The position numbers were made by a program, and so were the translations under genes. From Erodium maritimum (taxonomy: Eukaryota > Streptophyta > Magnoliopsida > Geraniales > Geraniaceae), in NCBI GenBank assembly GCA_963921825.1, contig OY997590.1:51105039-51169038 (forward strand): a stretch of 64,000 bases of DNA, read 5' to 3'. The notes under the pieces were generated by a model. It saw only the letters and a program-made list of their open reading frames with translations. It searched no databases and was not told the origin of the DNA. This document shows, in pieces, positions 58,088 to 64,000 of this stretch; within the stretch, counting starts at the first letter, position 1; every line of letters begins with the position of its first letter.

Positions 58088-58097
58088 TATAACTAGA

Positions 58098-58681
58098 TAT
58101 AAATGTTATTTTTTCATAAAAATAATAAAGCGTGTGGTTGTGGACGCGTGATGGGCCTTGGAGAGCAAATGGGTTGACTAGTCATGGGCCTCAAGGAGAG
58201 GGCCATGTTCTAGAAGAGTAGAATAATAAATGCAAAGGTAGCCCAAGTTAAGACTTTTCTCCTTCCATTGACGAATGACGATTAACCAAAGTTGGATTAG
58301 TATTAGGAAGATTCAGAAACATTGACCATTTCCTTTACCTGTTTTAGCTGACTAACACCCTTCTTGATTGATTAGGCTGTTTTAGCTGACCATTTCCTTT
58401 ACATGTCTGTCTCTGTATAGGCTGCTTGTCCTATTTACAAGGTTTCATGCACATGGAGCTTGAGAAGCAGGTAATATGGGCTTCTTTTGTACCATGCTTA
58501 CAACCCAAAACATGGCCCATTAGACCCAAAACATGTCTTCTTCAACTACTATTAAGCCTCAATTATATTTTGTAACCATTGGCAACCCACCTTTAATATT
58601 CATTTGTTTCAAAATACTCAAAAAAAAATCAATAGCACGTAAATATTTGAGTTAAAAAACATTATACCCCTCATAATTTTT
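58098..58681. other. Intergenic spacer between MULE and Reina element
   Basis: No open frame or family recognised. There are duplicated short phrases (ACCATTTCCTTTAC near 58325 and 58388). AT-rich toward the gypsy LTR. Confidence 0.5.
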
Positions 58682-58869
58682 TGTGAGGGAAGCAATAGTA
58701 AGAGATTGGGATTGAACTGATATTTTTTTATTGAACTGGAAATAAAGAATGGAATTACAGAGGTGGCCTCAAGCTTGCTTCAAGCTTGTACCTTTTCTTT
58801 GCTACAAGGTTCCTTCTAATTTCATGATGATTAACAAACTACTTTTCATTCTACTAATACTACCCTTCA
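58682..58869 (-). repeat. 3' LTR of the Reina-type element
   Basis: 188 bp, plus strand TGTGAGGGAAGC to ACTACCCTTCA. Includes the direct repeat CAAGCTTGCTTCAAGCTTG, itself a near palindrome. Confidence 0.88.
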
Positions 58870-59360
58870 TCAAAAGAGTCGTTGATGCTCTGCTTCTCAA
58901 ACCTGGATCCACCCTGACCTCGCGTCACCTGCAGCTTGTCTTCTTCCATGAGACAACGAGCCTGTTGACCAAAGACAACGACGTCTTTGTAGTTGGGCTT
59001 GCGCACTTCTTCAATAATCAGCCTTGGGCTTGCCACTTCCTTTGGGCCGAGACACATGAACCCAGCTCCTTGCAACTTTGGCCCATCGAGCTTTGCGATC
59101 CTGAAAATGCTCTCCCCTTCATTCGGACTTGACCGCAAGTCCGGGATTGGAAACTCTAGGAATTTATCCCTGAAGGAGCGCGCCTCTTCCCACCTTGCAT
59201 CTTCTGCACAATCGGGATTCCACTGGGCAAGGTACTCGGCTACAGCTTGTTTATTCTTCTGGATCAGCCGGAGTTTGAGGATTTTGTAGGGTTCGGCTAG
59301 GAGTTTTCCTTCTCTCCCGGTCTCTGGTAATTGTGCCATGAACGTATGGCGTTTTCCGAG

Positions 59361-60452
59361 CTACTTCTTCAGAAGAGACCCGTGAAACACGTTATGAATC
59401 TTGGTCGTGGAGGGAAGTTTGAGTTTGTAGGCTACCTTTCCCACTCTTGAATCAATTTCAAACGGCTCATAGTACCTCGCGGCTAGCTTCATGTACTTCC
59501 TTGGGACGATTGAGGCATGTCGGTAAGGTTGGAGTCGGAGATATACCCAATCACCTGCTTCAAATTCCCGCTCCGACCTGTACTTGTCCGCCTGAATTTT
59601 CATCCTCTCTTGAGCCAACCCCAAGTTCCTCTTCAACATTTGAGAAATGGAAGCTCGGTTCCTCACAAATTCTTCTACGGCAGCCACCGGAGTCTCCAAA
59701 TCCGAAGCACTCAAGGATCGGGATGTGTACCCATATACTACTTCGAATGGAGTCATACCCAATGATGTGTGGAAGCTCGTGTTATACCAATACTCGGCCG
59801 GCCCTACCCATTTGCTCCACACCTTCGGTTTTTGATGAACCATTGCACGAAGGTAATTCTCGAGACATTGATTTAGCCTTTCTGTCTGGCCGTCGGTCTA
59901 AGGGTGATAGGCCGATGACATCTTCAATTGAGTACCCACAGCTTGGGATAATTCTCCCAAAAATGAACTAGTGAATATTTTATCCTTATCGGTGACAATA
60001 GAGTCGGGTAACCCATGGAGCTTGTAAGCATTGTTGACGAAAATTTCAGCTACCAAGGATGCCGAGAAGGGGTGCTTTAGGGGAATAAAGTGTCCGTATT
60101 TGGAGTACATATCGACTACTACCAGGACGCACTCATACCCTGCTGATTTCGGTAGGCCCTCGATGAAATCCATGGCGATCTCCTTCCATGGCCTCGTGGG
60201 AATCGGAAGAGGTTGTAAGAGCCTGGGATATGGAATGTTCTCACTCTTGCTTCTTTGGCACGTCTCGCAGGATCTCACGAATTCCTTGACCTCCTTTGCC
60301 ATTTCCGGCCACCAGAATTGTAATTGGACCCTCTTGAGTGTAGCTCTTGCTCCGGAATGGCCTCCCGTGGCCGAGGCATGAAGGGATTGAATTATCTTCT
60401 CCTTAACCCCCGCTTCCTTCCCCACATATACCTTCCCTTCGATGTAAACCAC
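59361..60452 (-). pseudogene. Fossil integrase part of the Reina-type element
   Basis: The zinc-finger end (HSGARATLKRVQLQFWWPEM, CETCQRSKSE), the core (WKEIAMDFIEGLPKS, VDMYSKYGHFIPL, SIVTDKDKIF) and the C-terminal GPY/F-like region (EFEAGDWVYLRLQPYRHAS, IHNVFHGSLLKK). These are typical chromovirus integrase features. Broken. Confidence 0.88.
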
Positions 60453-61370
60453 ACAATTTTCAGCTGGTGGTTCGGAAGTTGGGTAGGAGTTAGTGTCAAC
60501 TGCATCATCACTCCCTCTGCTTCCGGATCCCCTACATAGCTACCGACTATTTCTTGCATCCATGCCGGAATCAAGATCGTCGTAGCCCCACACTCGTGAC
60601 TATCCCGGCGAGACAAAGCATATGCCGCCTTGTTGGTTGTCCCTTTCTTGTATTCGATGGTGTAGTTTAACCCCAAGAGTTTGGCTAACCACCTTTGTTG
60701 AAATGAAGTGGTAAGCTTCTGCTCGAGGAGAAACTCAAGGGGCTGGTGGTCGGTCTTGATTGTGAAGGTCGTCCCTAGAAGATAGTGCCTCCATTGCTTC
60801 GTTGCGATCACTACCGCGAGTAGTTCCTTCTCGTAGGTCGATAACCTACTGTTTTTGGGACCCAAAGCCTTGCTCAAGTAGGCGATAGGCTTCTTGTTCT
60901 ACATTAGGACCGCTCCAATCCCGATGCCGCAGGCATCCGTCTCTATGGTGAACGGAAGCTGGAAGTTCGGTAGTTGTAAAATCGGGGCTGTTGTCATCGC
61001 CTGTTTAAGCTTCTTGAAGTTGCCTTGCGCCTCTTCCCCCCATTGGAATGCATCCTTCTTCAACAGGTTGGTTAAAGGTCTTGCGATGATCCCATACCCC
61101 TTGATGAACTTTCGATGATACCCAGTCAACCCCAAAAAACCCCTGAGCCCCTTCAAATTCTTCGGTATTGGCCACATTACCATTGCTTCAATGTTCCTTG
61201 GGTCTGTGGCTACCCCTTTTCCCGTTATGACGTGCCCCAGATACTCGACCGCCTCCTTGCCAAACTCACACTTGGACTTTTTGACAAATAAGGTCTCTGT
61301 TTTCAGCTTCTGTAGAACCAATTCAAGGTGTTGGATGTGCTCTTCACAGGTCTTACTATAAACCAATATA

Positions 61371-62351
61371 TCATCGAAGAAAACGAGAAAAAAAATTCCT
61401 CATAAAACTTTTGAATACCCCATTCATCACGGCTTGAAAGGTCGCAGGTGCGTTGGTAAGGCCGAAAGGCATAACCTTCCACTCATAATGGCCATGGTGG
61501 GTTCTAAAAGCCGTCTTCTCCTCCTCTCCTTCCTTCAGGCATATCTGATGGTAACCCAACCTCAGATCGATTTTTGAAAAAATGCTGCTGCCACTTAACT
61601 CGTCCAACAGTTCATCGATCGCCGAAATAGGGAATTTGTCCTTGATTGTAAGATCGTTGAGCTTGCGGTAGTCGACGCAGAACCTCCAATTCCCATCCTT
61701 CTTCTTTACTAGGATGACCGGAAATGAGAACGGGCTCGAACTATCCCTGATGATTCCCGATTCCAGCATCTCCTCGACCATCTTTTCCACTACCCCTTTC
61801 TGTTCGTGACTCAACTTATAAGGCCTGATCGATGGTGGGTTGGCACCCTGGACGAGAGGAATGGCATGGTCTATCCTTCTCATTGGTGGTAGCGATTTGG
61901 GCTCTTGGAATATGTTCGGGAATCTGTCGAGAACTTCATGCAATTCAGGTCTTGTGCCCCTTTCCACAGCTACTTCACCCCCTTCTTCTATTTCTTCAAC
62001 CTTGCAGAACTGCCCCAAGAGGAGATCATTCCCCTTCTTTGTTTCTCTCTGGAGGATGGTGAACTTGATCAATCTAGGTCCTTGCGTAGAACCAGCCTCT
62101 CGGATGACTATCAATCGGCCATTGATCTTCACTGTAATAGTGTGTTGAACGTGATCAAATGTGACCAGATGAACACAAGCAAGCCAATATGCCCCAAGAA
62201 TTAAATTGAAATCGCCTAAGGGCATCACGAGGAAGGAACCCTCAAAGATGAAGTCTGCAATTCCACACACAACCTGACAATTTGACCCACAGAGGAAGGT
62301 CTTACCATTTACCAGACAAACCCGTCGACATTGGGTGGACGCGAAACGCAA
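61371..62351 (-). pseudogene. Fossil protease-RT part of the Reina-type element
   Basis: A 326-residue open stretch with the linker to RT (PLVQGANPPSIRPYKLS) and RT blocks VILVKKKDGNWRFCVDYRKLN, FSKIDLRLGYHQI and [17 protein letters not shown]. The RNase H and integrase parts lie further left. It is part of a broken element, not a host gene. Confidence 0.9.
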
Positions 62352-63054
62352 TGGAGAACCCTAGTTGTGCGCTCGTCAATGAAAGACGAGGTCGCCCCCG
62401 TGTCAACCAAGATAGACATGGTTTTCGTCCCAACCAGGCCTTCTATCCTCATCGTCTTCGTCCCAATTTGAGGTCCCATGGGGTCGCCGATGGCGCACAC
62501 CCGTTCTTCGACGGTATCTTCTTCCCCTTCCTCGTTTTCGACCGGCTCAGACTCGATCTAGGGACCCTGGTCCATGGCGACTTCCTCTTCGTCTTCTTCG
62601 TCCGATTGACTCAGCATGTACAGCTGGTTCTAGTTGGGACAGACGAGGCGGTGCTCCTTCGTGTATCGAGCCGGACAATTGAAACATAACCCCCACCGTC
62701 TTCTCTCCCGAAGATAAGTTGGGTTTGCCTTGGGCCAGGCCCCTTCGCTTTGTGTTCGTGGGTGTCCTCTATATAAGCTCATATTTCTTGCACCTTGGAC
62801 CGGCCCTGGGGGATTGGTGTTTCTGGGCCGGCCCACATAGGGAACTATGGCCTAAGAGTGGGACATGTTGGGCCCGGCCCCGTGACTGCTCCTGTGCCTC
62901 TGTTCTTCCAACCGCGCAAGTCTCATCGCTTGGTAGATGGACGTCGGCGACAACATCTTCACGCCGGCCCTCATTTGCGGTTTCAGACCGCTAATGAAAC
63001 AAGAGATGAAGTATCCTTCTAAAAAATATGGGTACTCAATGAGGACCATGGCCC

Positions 63055-63735
63055 TTAGTTCATCAACTTGTCCTCGTACTCTGCTACCGTACCCACTTGC
63101 ATTAGATGCTTGAACTCGCCAACCGGATCGTCGAACCCCAAGGCCTCAAATTTCCACGCCATATCTCGACACAAATCCTCCCACACAAGGTTTTGTCTAC
63201 CCAGGTGGTACATCATGAACCAGGTTTCGGCCTTGCCTGCAAAGTGGAGGGGTGCCAACTGTACCTTGAAATCGTCTGGTATGTGGTAGAAGGCAAAATA
63301 CCCGACAACCTTCTGGATCCAGGAACGAAGGTTGGACCCATCAAAGGTGGGAAAGGTAAGGTGGGGAATATGAGGTTGTGGGTGGTGGTTTTGCTGGGTG
63401 GGGAAATTTAAGAGAGGGAAAGCCGATTTCCATGGTGGAATCGACGTAGGAGGGACTGAAGAGCCAATGATGTGGGGTGGGTCGTGTAAGGATTGTTTGT
63501 TGCGGTCCCGGTTGTCCCCCGGATGACTCGTAGACGCCTCCCGTGGCAGTGCGTGGCCACGCAGCTCTGCCAAAACAGCATCGACCGACGCTTTGAGTTG
63601 GGCTTGGCTATGGTGAATGTCGTCGATCCTAGCGTTCACCCCTTGAAGATTCGATTTGAACTGAGCCTGGACTGATTCCAACTTGTCGGAAACAGAGGTG
63701 TTGTTGTGCTTAGAGGAATCCTTAGACGATGTCAT
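63055..63735 (-). pseudogene. Fossil gag part of the Reina-type element
   Basis: A 226-residue stretch starting MTSSKDSSKHNN near the primer-binding site. It has a coiled-coil-like N-terminus and the retrotransposon gag core (FPTFDGSNLRSWIQKVVGYF, FAGKAETWFMMYH, EFKHLMQVGTVAEYEDKL). Part of the broken element. Confidence 0.85.
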
Positions 63736-63762
63736 GGTCGGATCGTATGGCTCTGATACCAG

Positions 63763-63949
63763 TGTGAAGGAAGCAATAATAAGAGAATGGGATTGAACTG
63801 ATATTTTTTATTGAACTGGAAATAGAGAATGGAATTACAGAGATGGCCTCAAGCTTGCTTCAAGCTTGAGTCTTTTCCTTGCTACAAGGTTCCCTATAAT
63901 TTCATGATGATTAACAAACTACTTTTCATTCTACTAATACTACCCTTCA
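63763..63949 (-). repeat. 5' LTR of the Reina-type element, shared with a second copy
   Basis: 187 bp, plus strand TGTGAAGGAAGC to ACTACCCTTCA. The primer-binding site lies on its left. On its right the sequence is not host DNA but the 3' internal end of another copy. Confidence 0.88.
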
Positions 63950-64000
63950 CCAAAAGAGTTGTTGATGCTTTGCTTCTCAAACCTGCGATCCACCCTGGCC
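63950..64000 (-). mobile_element. 3' internal end of a second Reina-type copy
   Basis: CAAAAGAGTTGTTGATGC and the following bases match 58870-58920 (CAAAAGAGTCGTTGATGC...), the sequence that lies just inside the 3' LTR. So a second element of the same family continues past the window in head-to-tail array. Confidence 0.8.

Larger units (their letters stand above)
58682..63949 (-). mobile_element. Ty3/gypsy element, Reina-type chromovirus, broken
   Basis: Minus-strand fossil with short LTRs: 3' LTR 58682-58869, 5' LTR 63763-63949, and a primer-binding site next to the latter (minus CTGGTATCAGAG, 63751-63762). Parts on the minus strand are gag (about 62.6-63.7 kb), protease (about 62.3 kb), RT (61.4-62.0 kb), RNase H (about 60.4-61.0 kb) and integrase with a chromodomain-side tail (about 58.9-60.4 kb). 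Short LTRs and the RT type fit Reina. It has several breaks. By eye the LTRs differ at about 12 of 187 positions (~6%), suggesting a few million years, provided they were born together. Confidence 0.9.

Noticed and set aside
59447-60381. Plus-strand frames of 60-174 codons
   Set aside because: They are opposite-strand shadows of the Reina integrase part.

Overview
The window looks like nuclear DNA of a flowering plant, probably a eudicot. It is AT-rich, its genes have GT-AG introns, and it is crowded with Ty1/copia and Ty3/gypsy (Tekay and Reina type) elements, L1-type LINEs and Mutator-like elements. I recognise two host genes. One is an intact lipid phosphate phosphatase (LPP) gene on the minus strand at 49.5-51.9 kb, with 8 coding exons whose phases all agree and 331 residues. 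The other is a multi-exon replication protein A large-subunit-like gene on the minus strand at 8.5-10.6 kb. It carries one in-frame stop and one frameshift, so it is called a pseudogene. Its probable 5'UTR exon lies about 3.4 kb upstream, across an intron holding a ~290-bp tandem array.

Layout. 1-2173: non-coding, with a diverged ~0.8-kb tandem duplication that repeats a 54-nt exon-like unit. 2179-8021: broken Tekay-type gypsy element (minus) between TACGA target duplications. 8.0-14.3 kb: the RPA-like pseudogene, its tandem array and 5'UTR. 14.3-16.1 kb: retroelement scraps. 16.1-41.1 kb: a deep nest. Copia LTR E holds a gypsy scrap and an RRM-type LINE. It is followed 19 bp later by copia element D. 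D holds a MULE with captured gene-like sequence and gypsy solo LTR A. A holds gypsy solo LTR B, and B holds copia element C. Target duplications prove A in D (GGAGC) and B in A (CACTT).

41.1-49.0 kb: more copia LTRs (an inverted piece, H, F and G) with LINE tails and a 374-bp tandem duplication. 49.5-52.0 kb: the LPP gene. 52.2-58.1 kb: a MITE split by a LINE, an ORF1-only LINE, and a 1.35-kb palindromic MULE with 10-bp duplications. 58.7-64.0 kb: a broken Reina-type gypsy element (minus) whose 5' LTR is shared head-to-tail with a second copy running off the window.

Few genes act together here. The biology is mainly the history of insertions around one working membrane-lipid enzyme gene and one decayed OB-fold gene. 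The least expected pattern is that none of the five LINE-type copies shows a recognisable reverse transcriptase, while two of them carry ORF1-type sequence (one RRM, one DUF4283 plus CCHC) joined to an L1-type 3' tail. This suggests ORF1-only, non-autonomous LINEs. All retroelements are treated as fossils.
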